A stretch of 5,475 bases of DNA from Campylobacterota bacterium (GCA_015488875.1 WFMX01000245.1:1-5475), one strand, 5' to 3'. Positions 1 through 5,471 are shown, counted from the first letter of the stretch. The notes: generated by a model not told the origin, from the letters alone. Made by a program: numbers and translations.

Positions 1-136
1 ATCTTCGTGGGCGTAAGAACATTAAAAAGCGTCCATGCTTTTCACACTCTTGGATATAGTTTGTTTTATCTATAAAGTAGTAATCCTCTTTTTTTAAGAG
101 TTTGAAATCACTTATGCCATATGGTATCTTTTTCAT
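1..136 (-). CDS. AAA-ATPase-like / PD-(D/E)XK nuclease family protein, N-terminal fragment
   Basis: The reverse strand from 136 to the window edge encodes 45 residues plus one base of the next codon, starting MKKIPYGISDFKLLKKEDYY and ending FLMFLRPRR. The order IPYGISDF, then YYFIDKT, then FLRPRR is the hallmark N-terminus of the 'AAA-ATPase-like' family (Pfam PF09820), whose members usually carry a C-terminal PD-(D/E)XK nuclease-like domain (PF08011). In the family LRPRR leads into FGKS, a Walker A-like loop. The leftover base here is T, compatible with the expected Phe. The ATG at 136-134 fits the family start, but the upstream AGAAAAG is a poor ribosome site. The gene lies downstream of trpS on the same strand, separated by 110 nt with its own promoter candidate. 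Members are often present in many copies per genome and their biological role is unsettled. About nine tenths of the protein is outside the window, so intactness cannot be judged. Confidence 0.85.
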   Translation of the reverse strand, partial: MKKIPYGISDFKLLKKEDYYFIDKTNYIQECEKHGRFLMFLRPRR

Positions 137-168
137 TGTTTTTCTTTTCTTGATTTTGATTTTTGTTT

Positions 169-177
169 ATTATAGCA
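169..177 (-). promoter_or_regulatory. Extended -10 promoter for the AAA-ATPase-like gene
   Basis: Reverse strand reads TGCTATAAT, a consensus -10 hexamer with a TGn extension. The expected transcript start is near 162, leaving a leader of about 26 nt before the ATG at 136. A weak -35-like TTGTGG lies 17 nt upstream. The same nine bases recur before trpS. Call is from sequence match only. Confidence 0.55.
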
Positions 178-246
178 TAAGATAGTCACACCCACAAACC
201 AAAAACCAAAAACTAGAACGGTAGCAGAGATTGAAACATCATATAG

Positions 247-1206
247 CTACAATCCCACTGCCTCTCTCACGATCTCCATCTTTTGATTGGCTATATTTTG
301 AGCCTTTTTCGCACCACTGTTTAGGATCTCTCTCACCTCATCCATATGGTCGAGGTAGTAGGCTCTCTTCTCTCTAGCCTCCTCTAGCTCACTCCATATC
401 AACTCTTTGAGATACTTCTTGAAGTGTCCATATCCCTCTTTGCCACTTCTGTATCTATCTGACAACTCCTCTCTGCCAGCATCATCGAGAAAGAGCGAGG
501 CGAGAGCATAGACATTACAATCATCAGGAGTGAGTGATTCACCGAGTGGTGTCGAGTCTGTGACTATCTTGTTGCACCTTTTTTGTAGAGGTTTTTCATC
601 CATGAAGAGTTCGATGGTATTGCCATAACTCTTGCTCATTTTTTCACCATCTATACCAGGTATAGTAGCTAGCTCATCCTCCACTATATACTCAGGTAGC
701 GTAAATATCTCTCCATATTCGTTGTTGAATTTGATAGCTATATCTCTAGTCATCTCTATGTGCTGTATCTGATCTTTTCCCACAGGTACTTTCTCGCTAT
801 CTAGTATCAATATATCAGCCGCCATGAGGACAGGATAGCTAAATAGTGCATGATTTGCTGCTATGCCTTTGGCAACTTTGTCCTTGTAGCTATGGGCCCT
901 CTCTAGTAGCCCCATGGGGGTAAACTTGGATAGAATCCAATAGAGTTCTAAGACTTGTGGCATATCACTCTGTATCCAAAAAGTCGTCTTGTCAGGATCT
1001 AGCCCCATAGAGAGATAGTCTACCACTGCATCTAGTGTGTATTGCTTAAGTGTTTGTGCATCTTTGGAGCTAGTGAGTGAGTGGTAGTTTGCTATAAATG
1101 TAAATAATTCATTCTCCTCTTGTAGCTTTATCATAGGCTTCATTGCACCAAAATAGTTGCCTATATGTAGTTTGCCTGAAGCTTGTATCCCTGTAAGTAC
1201 TCTCAT
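247..1206 (-). CDS. trpS: Tryptophanyl-tRNA synthetase
   Basis: Cytoplasmic class I aminoacyl-tRNA synthetase that activates tryptophan with ATP and charges tRNA-Trp. The 319-aa product has the normal length for a bacterial TrpRS. The Rossmann-fold signature appears as HIGN at residues 14-17 in the N-terminal context MRVLTGIQASGKLHIGN, which also fixes the start. MAADIL (128-133) contains the Asp expected to recognise the indole nitrogen, by analogy with the Geobacillus enzyme. VGKDQIQHIE (142-151) is a typical TrpRS active-site block, and KMSKS is intact at 189-193. The C-terminal helical part (about 200-319) is complete and ends with a TAG stop. A TAGGAT ribosome site lies about 7 nt before the ATG. 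It follows the rlpA-like gene after 58 nt, and a strong extended -10 in that gap suggests independent transcription. Nothing indicates a second or resistant paralogue. Confidence 0.97.
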   Translation of the reverse strand: MRVLTGIQASGKLHIGNYFGAMKPMIKLQEENELFTFIANYHSLTSSKDAQTLKQYTLDAVVDYLSMGLDPDKTTFWIQSDMPQVLELYWILSKFTPMGLLERAHSYKDKVAKGIAANHALFSYPVLMAADILILDSEKVPVGKDQIQHIEMTRDIAIKFNNEYGEIFTLPEYIVEDELATIPGIDGEKMSKSYGNTIELFMDEKPLQKRCNKIVTDSTPLGESLTPDDCNVYALASLFLDDAGREELSDRYRSGKEGYGHFKKYLKELIWSELEEAREKRAYYLDHMDEVREILNSGAKKAQNIANQKMEIVREAVGL

Positions 1207-1246
1207 TGTTCTATCCTATTTTTGTGATTGGGTTTATAAGGAGGTT

Positions 1247-1255
1247 ATTATAGCA
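1247..1255 (-). promoter_or_regulatory. Extended -10 promoter for trpS
   Basis: Reverse strand reads TGCTATAAT in the 58-nt gap between the rlpA-like stop and trpS. The predicted transcript start is near 1240, giving a leader of about 34 nt. No convincing -35 hexamer is seen at 17 nt, which is common for housekeeping promoters in Campylobacterota. The leader is too short for a T-box or trp attenuator. Confidence 0.55.
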
Positions 1256-1264
1256 CAATGGTAT

Positions 1265-1708
1265 TTATCTACTCTGATTTGTATCCGATATGCTTTCTAC
1301 TTTCACCTTGCTGATGCCAGCTATCACCAAACCTATAGACTCAGCAGCCGCATACGACAGGTCTATCACTCTACTCTTCGTATGTGGTCCCCTATCGTTG
1401 ATAGTCACTATCACACTTTTGCCATTTGCGACCTCCGTGACGCGCACTCGTGTACCAAATGCTAGAGTAGGATGAGCTGCCGTGAATGCATCTCTATCGT
1501 ATGGTTCACCACTCGCTGTAGGTTTACCGTGAAATATATCTGCATAGTAAGAAGCTATGCCTATCTCAGCTTTTGAAATAGGCTCTACTTTTTTACTCAC
1601 ATTTGTATCATTTGCTTTACTGTAGTTTGGACTACTTCCTACTTCTTGCTTCTCTTCGCATCCCACCATCAGAAATGCAAGTAGCAATACATATATCTTA
1701 AGAATCAT
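1265..1708 (-). CDS. rlpA: RlpA-family double-psi beta-barrel lipoprotein (septal ring lytic transglycosylase-like)
   Basis: Predicted outer-membrane lipoprotein of 147 aa. Residues 1-17 are a short signal peptide ending in MVGC, giving a lipidated Cys17. A low-complexity, Ser/Asn/Lys-rich linker follows to about residue 45. A double-psi beta-barrel covers about 48-140: GIASYYADIFHGKPTASGE (50-68), AAHPTLAFGTRVRV (77-90), VTINDRGP (101-108) and RVIDLSYAAAESIGL (113-127). In Pseudomonas, RlpA is a lytic transglycosylase acting on peptide-free glycan strands. The residues I recall as critical there appear to match Glu68, His79 and Asp105, all present. There is no C-terminal SPOR domain, so septal targeting through denuded glycan is not evident. 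The gene starts 7 nt after the OmpA-like gene and its AAAGGAT ribosome site overlaps that gene's stop, so the two are probably translated from one mRNA. Enzyme activity is inferred from family. Confidence 0.9.
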   Translation of the reverse strand: MILKIYVLLLAFLMVGCEEKQEVGSSPNYSKANDTNVSKKVEPISKAEIGIASYYADIFHGKPTASGEPYDRDAFTAAHPTLAFGTRVRVTEVANGKSVIVTINDRGPHTKSRVIDLSYAAAESIGLVIAGISKVKVESISDTNQSR

Positions 1709-1710
1709 CT

Positions 1711-1717
1711 ATCCTTT
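1711..1717 (-). promoter_or_regulatory. Ribosome binding site of the rlpA-like gene overlapping the upstream stop codon
   Basis: Reverse strand reads AAAGGAT just before the ATG at 1708. It shares bases with the TAA stop (1718-1716) of the OmpA-like gene. This arrangement supports translational coupling of the two lipoprotein genes. Confidence 0.6.
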
Positions 1718-2417
1718 AGTACCTACAAGGGTCTACACGGACATTGTTGTTTGGATACAAAAATATCTCCACTCTTCTGTTGAGTGCCATATTTTTCTCT
1801 GTATTGTTTGGTACTATAGGGTTGTCATATGAACACCCTACTGTATAGCTTCGATTGTTTATATGCTCCCTATATAGCCTTTTTGATACCGTTTCTGCTC
1901 TCTTGGTAGATAGTTTTCTATTGTAGTTGTAGTCGCCTCTATTGTCAGTGAAGCCTGCCACATGTACTATGGTGTCTGGGTATCTCTGTAGTATTCGACC
2001 CACTTTACCTACATTGCGTGAAGCACTAGATGTCAATATAGCAGAATCTGTAGGAAACATCATCCTCTCTCGAAACATTATCCTGACAAACTTGCCATTG
2101 TTTGAGACTATCAAGTCTTGATTTGGATCCATGTATGCTAGTGGATCGTTGTTGACACCTGTGCCCAGTGACTTGGCTATATCATTTGCCTGCTGATCTA
2201 GGCTATACCCTATAGCTCCTCCTGCCAAAGCACCCACAGCAGCACCTATGGCTACACTCCTGCCAGCACCTCCAGCTAGACCACCGATAGCAGCACCTGC
2301 TAAACTTCCTGTCACTACACCGTCTGTAGTATTGCTAGTACCTGTAGATGCACACCCACCTATCATCACAGATACAACTCCTGCCGAGAGTATAGATTTC
2401 ATATATTTCAAACTCAT
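1716..2417 (-). CDS. OmpA-family lipoprotein with glycine-zipper domain (peptidoglycan anchor)
   Basis: Predicted outer-membrane lipoprotein of 233 aa. The signal peptide (1-21) ends in MIGGC with lipid-modified Cys22 followed by Ala-Ser, so there is no Asp +2 retention signal. Residues about 34-71 form a glycine zipper of GxxxG-type repeats (for example GSLAGAAIGGLAGG), likely membrane-associated. The OmpA C-terminal domain covers about 108-222: FPTDSAILT, then HVAGFTDNRGDYNYNRKLST, then NRRVEIFLYP. Asp158 and Arg173 have the same 15-residue spacing as the E. coli OmpA pair (Asp271/Arg286) that binds diaminopimelate, so peptidoglycan binding is expected. It resembles YiaD/Pal-like lipoproteins but has no Tol-Pal neighbours. 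The start at 2417 is preferred over an in-frame GTG at 2423 because that GTG overlaps the ribosome site. It is first in a two-gene unit with the rlpA-like gene. Confidence 0.92.
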   Translation of the reverse strand: MSLKYMKSILSAGVVSVMIGGCASTGTSNTTDGVVTGSLAGAAIGGLAGGAGRSVAIGAAVGALAGGAIGYSLDQQANDIAKSLGTGVNNDPLAYMDPNQDLIVSNNGKFVRIMFRERMMFPTDSAILTSSASRNVGKVGRILQRYPDTIVHVAGFTDNRGDYNYNRKLSTKRAETVSKRLYREHINNRSYTVGCSYDNPIVPNNTEKNMALNRRVEIFLYPNNNVRVDPCRY

Positions 2418-2422
2418 AATCA

Positions 2423-2428
2423 CTCCTT
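2423..2428 (-). promoter_or_regulatory. Ribosome binding site deciding the start of the OmpA-like lipoprotein
   Basis: Reverse strand reads AAGGAG, then 5 nt, then ATG at 2417-2415. The alternative in-frame GTG at 2423-2421 shares its first base with this site and would have no spacing, so the longer 235-aa reading is rejected. Confidence 0.8.
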
Positions 2429-2444
2429 GATTGTTATAATTGAC

Positions 2445-2450
2445 ATTTTA
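2445..2450 (-). promoter_or_regulatory. Possible -10 box for the OmpA-like/rlpA-like unit
   Basis: Reverse strand TAAAAT lies in the AT-rich divergent gap 2424-2547, giving a leader of about 20 nt. There is no TGn extension and no clear -35. The whole gap is AT-rich, so chance matches are likely. Confidence 0.3.
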
Positions 2451-2502
2451 CACTAATTATGTATCAAAATTGTGATAAATGGTATTTTTACATAATTTTA
2501 GA

Positions 2503-2508
2503 TAAAAT
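2503..2508 (+). promoter_or_regulatory. Possible -10 box for the nucleotidyltransferase gene
   Basis: TAAAAT within GATAAAATC, 39 nt before the ATG at 2548, would give a leader of about 32 nt. No good -35 is visible. A TGCTACAAT box at 2539-2547 looks better, but it abuts the ATG and would start transcription inside the gene. Confidence 0.25.
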
Positions 2509-2547
2509 CTCTAATGATTTATACCGAAATAGAGCATATGCTACAAT

Positions 2548-3681
2548 ATGCGTAAATTTATCAGCACATGCTCCAAGGTAGAGACCACAGAAGAGGAGCT
2601 AGAGTACATCACGAACTATATAGATGGTGCATCAGAGACGATACTTGATACCATCATAGAAGTATCGCAGAGAGAGGCTTTACTTCCTATAGTCTATAGA
2701 AAGGTCAAGAGTCTCCCCGTAGAGTGCGATTATCTATTGTCCAAGCTCAGAGTCTCTTATCTATATACAGTACAAAAAAACATGCTCTTAGCTAGCCAAC
2801 TCATAGAATTGACTGCTATATTAGAAGAGAACGGTATAGACTGCATCTCTATCAAGGGGGTCACACTAGCTCGATTGGCATATGGAGATATCACACTTCG
2901 TCAATTTGGAGATATAGATATATTGGTCAAGAAGTCTCAGCTACAAGATGCAGATAAAGTACTGAGAAAACACGGCTACCAAGCCCTATATAGAGACGGC
3001 ATACTTACAAATGATATATGTCTAGAAAAACTTATAGATATCGGCTATACCTATGACCAAACAACCATAGAGGTACATTGGAGACTACTAGAGACCAAAC
3101 ACAATGGCGACAAGACCCTCAACGATCCATTTGACTCCACCCAAACTGTATCTATAGACTCCACTACACTTTGCACCCTCTCTAGCGAACTTCTGCTCGT
3201 CTATATCACTCTACATGGAGCCAAGCATGCCTGGGACAGGTTGGGCTGGATATGCGATATAGATAGACTAGCAAGAGGAGGAGATATAGAGTGGCAGAGA
3301 TGCATGGAGGTGGCAAGCGAGTCCAAGATACAACGAGCATTTTATCTAGGTCTACATATATCTCAGCATCTATATGATACTCCTTTACCTGATAAGATAT
3401 TGAGATTTATACAACAGACAAACATAAGTGATATCGCTCTCTCGACCATAGATAGATTTGATAAACAGGCTATAGCCAGATCCCCTATGAGCAAGAGAGA
3501 GATTTTTCTATATCAGATACGACTATTTGGGAGTAGAAGAAAGCAGATATATTTTCTCCTAGAGACTATATTTACTATCTCTCCTGCTGATTGCATCAGA
3601 TTTGCCATACCTGATAGATGGAGATTTGCCTATCTATTATTGCGTCCATATCGCCTAGCCAAGAAGGTTTTATTTGGATAG
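2548..3681 (+). CDS. Nucleotidyltransferase family protein (NTP_transf_5-like)
   Basis: A 377-aa soluble protein of the PF14907-like nucleotidyltransferase family, often found in exopolysaccharide and capsule loci. Its substrate is not known. The nucleotidyltransferase core is visible: ISIKGVTLARLAYGD (100-114) supplies the Lys-Gly turn, and RQFGDIDILV (118-127) supplies the metal-binding pair Asp122 and Asp124. EVHW (175-178) and the His-rich LHGAKHAWDRLGWICDI (222-238) are family hallmarks. The rest is helical and ends in a basic tail, RPYRLAKKVLFG. The ATG at 2548 is the only plausible start: an in-frame TAG lies at 2530 and the next candidate is some 60 codons in. The ribosome site is weak (TAGAG). 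The gene diverges from the lipoprotein operon and precedes the sugar dehydrogenase by 258 nt that hold a repeat. Its last codons lie in a 10-mer that recurs in the repeat terminus. A role in glycan assembly is inferred from context. Confidence 0.88.
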   Translation: MRKFISTCSKVETTEEELEYITNYIDGASETILDTIIEVSQREALLPIVYRKVKSLPVECDYLLSKLRVSYLYTVQKNMLLASQLIELTAILEENGIDCISIKGVTLARLAYGDITLRQFGDIDILVKKSQLQDADKVLRKHGYQALYRDGILTNDICLEKLIDIGYTYDQTTIEVHWRLLETKHNGDKTLNDPFDSTQTVSIDSTTLCTLSSELLLVYITLHGAKHAWDRLGWICDIDRLARGGDIEWQRCMEVASESKIQRAFYLGLHISQHLYDTPLPDKILRFIQQTNISDIALSTIDRFDKQAIARSPMSKREIFLYQIRLFGSRRKQIYFLLETIFTISPADCIRFAIPDRWRFAYLLLRPYRLAKKVLFG

Positions 3682-3689
3682 GTGGGGCA

Positions 3690-3712
3690 TATTTGGATAT
3701 ATAAAAACGATA
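3690..3712 (+). repeat. Left terminal inverted repeat (pairs with 5449-5471)
   Basis: This segment, beginning TATTTGGATATATAAAAACG, is the reverse complement of 5449-5471 at 22 of 23 positions. The single mismatch is A against G in the AAAAA/GAAA part. Identity stops abruptly outside 3690 and changes inside 3712, as at an element end. Confidence 0.75.
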
Positions 3713-3819
3713 CAGTTAGGGGACATTGGTTTTGTGAGCGAAGCGAATAAAAGCTGTGTCCCCGCATAGTGATCGTTCACCCTCGACTGCAATGCGTTAT
3801 GATACAGCCGAGATCTAGT
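3690..3819 (+). repeat. Dispersed hairpin-rich repeat, copy 1 (right end decayed or missing)
   Basis: Positions 3705-3790 match 5277-5362 at 82 of 86 positions without gaps. The four differences are all transitions. Homology resumes at 3806-3819 (AGCCGAGATCTAGT against AGCCGAGGTCTGGT) after a variable loop that is 6 nt shorter here. Two hairpins can be drawn: GGGGACA (3719-3725) with TGTCCCC (3757-3763), and CTCGACTG (3782-3789) with CAGCCGAG (3805-3812). Past 3819 no clear similarity to copy 2 remains, though TGATTTG (3819-3825) and CAAATCA (3864-3870) could form a third stem. No protein-coding potential is evident. Together with the dehydrogenase leader it fills the gap 3682-3939. Confidence 0.8.
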
Positions 3820-3895
3820 GATTTGCGGGCTGCTGTTTTCCGACTCTCGTTAGGCTCTATTAACAAATCAATTTTAGTAATTCAAATTATCTCGG

Positions 3896-3901
3896 TACAA
3901 T
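3896..3901 (+). promoter_or_regulatory. Possible -10 box for the sugar dehydrogenase gene
   Basis: TACAAT lies 38 nt before the ATG at 3940 in an AT-rich stretch following repeat copy 1. The predicted leader is about 32 nt. The -35 match is weak. If real, transcription of the gene would not need the upstream nucleotidyltransferase promoter. Confidence 0.3.
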
Positions 3902-3925
3902 TACATGAATTTATTGACAGACATC

Positions 3926-3933
3926 AAAGGTGG
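3926..3933 (+). promoter_or_regulatory. Ribosome binding site deciding the dehydrogenase start
   Basis: AAAGGTGG lies 6 nt before the ATG at 3940, which begins MSHKIAIIGLGYVG, the expected family N-terminus. The reading frame stays open upstream to a GTG at 3769, but those 57 codons run through repeat copy 1 and encode nothing recognisable. Confidence 0.75.
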
Positions 3934-3939
3934 TATATA

Positions 3940-5211
3940 ATGAGTCACAAGATAGCGATTATCGGATTGGGATATGTTGGTCTACCACTAGCACAAGCAT
4001 TTAGCCACAAATATAGTGTAGTAGGGTATGACATAGACACCACTCGTATAGATGAACTAAATAGTGGTCACGACAGAACACTAGAGCTTGACAATAAGCA
4101 GATGATGGAAACTATTGGTAATGGTATCATATTTTCCTATGATTTAGAAGATATATCACAGTGCAATGTATATATAGTGACAGTCCCTACACCTATAGAT
4201 GAGTCAAACCATCCAGACTTGACACCGCTCATCAAATCATCAGAAGCTATAGCCAAAGTACTCAAGAAGGATGATATAGTGATATATGAATCCACAGTCT
4301 ATCCAGGAGTGACAGAAGAGGTGTGTATACCTATCCTTGAGAGAGTATCTAAACTGAAGTTCAACAGTGACTTCTATGCAGGCTACTCACCAGAAAGGAT
4401 AAACCCTGGAGACAAAGAGCATACGGTCACTAAGATTCTCAAAGTCACATCAGGGTCTACCCCCAAGATAGCCAAAGTGATAGATGACCTCTACAAAAGC
4501 GTCATTACTGCGGGTACCCACCTAGCACCTTCTATCAAAGTGGCAGAGGCATCCAAGGTGATAGAAAATACCCAAAGAGATGTAAACATAGCTCTCATCA
4601 ATGAGCTTGCACTTATATTTGACACTATGGGTATAGATACCAATGATGTCATAGAAGCAGCAGCCACCAAGTGGAACTTCATCAAGCTTACTCCAGGTCT
4701 AGTAGGTGGTCATTGCATAGGTGTAGACCCATACTACCTCACATATAAAGCAGAAGAACTAGGATACAAACCAAACCTCATACTAGGTGCTAGGCAGATC
4801 AACAACGGTATGGGCAAATACATAGCAGGACAGACCATCAAAGCCATGATCGCCGAAGATAAAAAGATAAAAAGTTCCGACATATTGATACTAGGTGTTA
4901 CCTTCAAGGAAGATTGCCCCGATATGAGAAACACAAAAGTGGTAGACATCATAGAAGAGCTCAAGAGCTATGGCTGTAAAGTAGATATCTATGACCCTTG
5001 GATAGACCCCAGAGAGGAGAGATGCGACTACAAGCATGGCATCATACCAAATCCATTCAAAAGTGATAAAAAGTATGATGCTATAGTGGTAGCCGTTTCA
5101 CATCAACAATTCAAAGATTTGAATGAAGAGGATTATATATATCTGTCCAAAGAGCCTCCCATCACTATAGATGTCAAAGGCATCATACCAAATCCAAGCT
5201 GGAAACTTTAG
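3940..5211 (+). CDS. tviB: UDP-N-acetyl-hexosamine 6-dehydrogenase, TviB/WbpO type
   Basis: Cytosolic NAD-dependent enzyme that oxidises C6 of a UDP-N-acetylhexosamine (UDP-GlcNAc or UDP-GalNAc) to the uronic acid, a precursor for capsule, O-antigen or exopolysaccharide. The 423 aa match TviB/WbpO in length. The N-terminal NAD-binding Rossmann domain has GLGYVG (9-14) and YDID (30-33). ESTVYPG (117-123) and YSPERINPGDKEHT (149-162) are typical of the TviB/WbpO branch rather than WecC. The central helix AEASKVIENTQRDVNIALINE (202-222) carries the conserved Lys206 and Asn210. GLVGGHCIGVDPYYL (253-267) carries the catalytic Cys259. The C-terminal UDP-binding domain (about 310-423) has GVTFKEDCPDMRNTKV. 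All key residues are present, so it looks functional. GlcNAc versus GalNAc specificity cannot be told from sequence alone. It sits between two copies of a repeat; codon usage resembles its neighbours, so recent transfer from a distant source is not evident. Confidence 0.93.
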   Translation: MSHKIAIIGLGYVGLPLAQAFSHKYSVVGYDIDTTRIDELNSGHDRTLELDNKQMMETIGNGIIFSYDLEDISQCNVYIVTVPTPIDESNHPDLTPLIKSSEAIAKVLKKDDIVIYESTVYPGVTEEVCIPILERVSKLKFNSDFYAGYSPERINPGDKEHTVTKILKVTSGSTPKIAKVIDDLYKSVITAGTHLAPSIKVAEASKVIENTQRDVNIALINELALIFDTMGIDTNDVIEAAATKWNFIKLTPGLVGGHCIGVDPYYLTYKAEELGYKPNLILGARQINNGMGKYIAGQTIKAMIAEDKKIKSSDILILGVTFKEDCPDMRNTKVVDIIEELKSYGCKVDIYDPWIDPREERCDYKHGIIPNPFKSDKKYDAIVVAVSHQQFKDLNEEDYIYLSKEPPITIDVKGIIPNPSWKL

Positions 5212-5212
5212 A

Positions 5213-5248
5213 TAAAAAACTTGTATTCATAAGAGCATATGAGTACAA
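5213..5248 (-). terminator. Possible leftward intrinsic terminator downstream of tviB
   Basis: Arms 5221-5230 (TTGTATTCAT) and 5239-5248 (ATGAGTACAA) pair over 10 bp with one G-U wobble and an 8-nt loop. On the reverse strand the hairpin is followed by GTTTTTTAT, the form of an intrinsic terminator for leftward transcripts. On the forward strand there is no T-tract, so it would not efficiently end tviB mRNA. The stem is AT-rich and weak. Confidence 0.35.
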
Positions 5249-5276
5249 AGTGGAGTATTTCGCTAACGCAGTAAAT

Positions 5277-5471
5277 AAACGATACAGTTAGGGGACATTG
5301 GTTTTGTGAGCGAAGCGAATGAAAGCTGTGTCCCCGCACAGTGATCGTCCGCCCTCGACTGCAGCATAACCGTGTTTTAGTTTAGCCGAGGTCTGGTTAT
5401 TCATGAAGCATTCCGCTACGCTCCACGCATCACAAATCACCAGACCCCTATCGTTTCTATATATCCAAATA
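5277..5471 (+). repeat. Dispersed hairpin-rich repeat, copy 2 (right end complete)
   Basis: Positions 5277-5362 repeat 3705-3790 in direct orientation, 82 of 86 identical. The copy continues through AGCCGAG (5384-5390) to its terminus at 5471. It can fold as a closed multi-branch structure. The outer stem is AAACGATA (5277-5284) with TATCGTTT (5449-5456). Hairpin 1 is GGGGACA (5291-5297) with TGTCCCC (5329-5335). Hairpin 2 is CTCGACTG (5354-5361) with TAGCCGAG (5383-5390). Hairpin 3 is 5390-5411 with 5425-5446, 17 of 22 positions paired including GGTCTGGT/ACCAGACC. The outermost 15 nt of the left terminus seen in copy 1 are absent here. No ORF of note is inside. It resembles a MITE or REP-like sequence; a structured RNA is the alternative. 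Confidence 0.8.
5449..5471 (-). repeat. Right terminal inverted repeat (pairs with 3690-3712)
   Basis: Reverse complement of 3690-3712 at 22 of 23 positions, containing TATCGTTT and ending TATATCCAAATA. It closes copy 2 of the hairpin-rich repeat and marks the right edge of the block that contains tviB. Only four bases of the window lie beyond it. Confidence 0.75.

Noticed and set aside
191..213. Short A-rich near-tandem repeat (ACCAAAA-like units) upstream of the first gene
   Set aside because: Only two to three imperfect units in an AT-rich gap, with no spacer structure; not a CRISPR or a clear operator.
1157..1475. Rightward open frames antisense to trpS and the rlpA-like gene
   Set aside because: They overlap well-supported genes on the other strand, have no ribosome sites or recognisable domains, and are composition shadows; the same holds for frames at 2248-2430, 4491-4685 and 4734-4964.
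2539..2547. TGCTACAAT extended -10 box just before the nucleotidyltransferase ATG
   Set aside because: The transcript would start after the ATG and there is no alternative in-frame start nearby, so it is unlikely to serve this gene.
3849..3855. GTTAGGC resembling an integron attC core site
   Set aside because: No matching RYYYAAC partner at the other end of the structure, no attC-like stem with bulges, and no integrase; a lone 7-mer is expected by chance.
3769..3939. In-frame 57-codon 5' extension of the dehydrogenase from a GTG at 3769
   Set aside because: It translates repeat copy 1 and gives no recognisable sequence. The ATG at 3940 has a good ribosome site and starts at the conserved Rossmann motif.
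3914..3941. TTGACA and TATAAT with 16-nt spacing, a near-perfect sigma70 promoter
   Set aside because: The TATAAT overlaps the ATG of tviB, so transcription would begin inside the coding region; it cannot express the gene from its ribosome site.
5304..5342. Small open frame starting GTG in the repeat (VSEANESCVPAQ)
   Set aside because: Twelve codons, no ribosome site, and the equivalent frame in copy 1 ends at a different stop; it is part of a hairpin.
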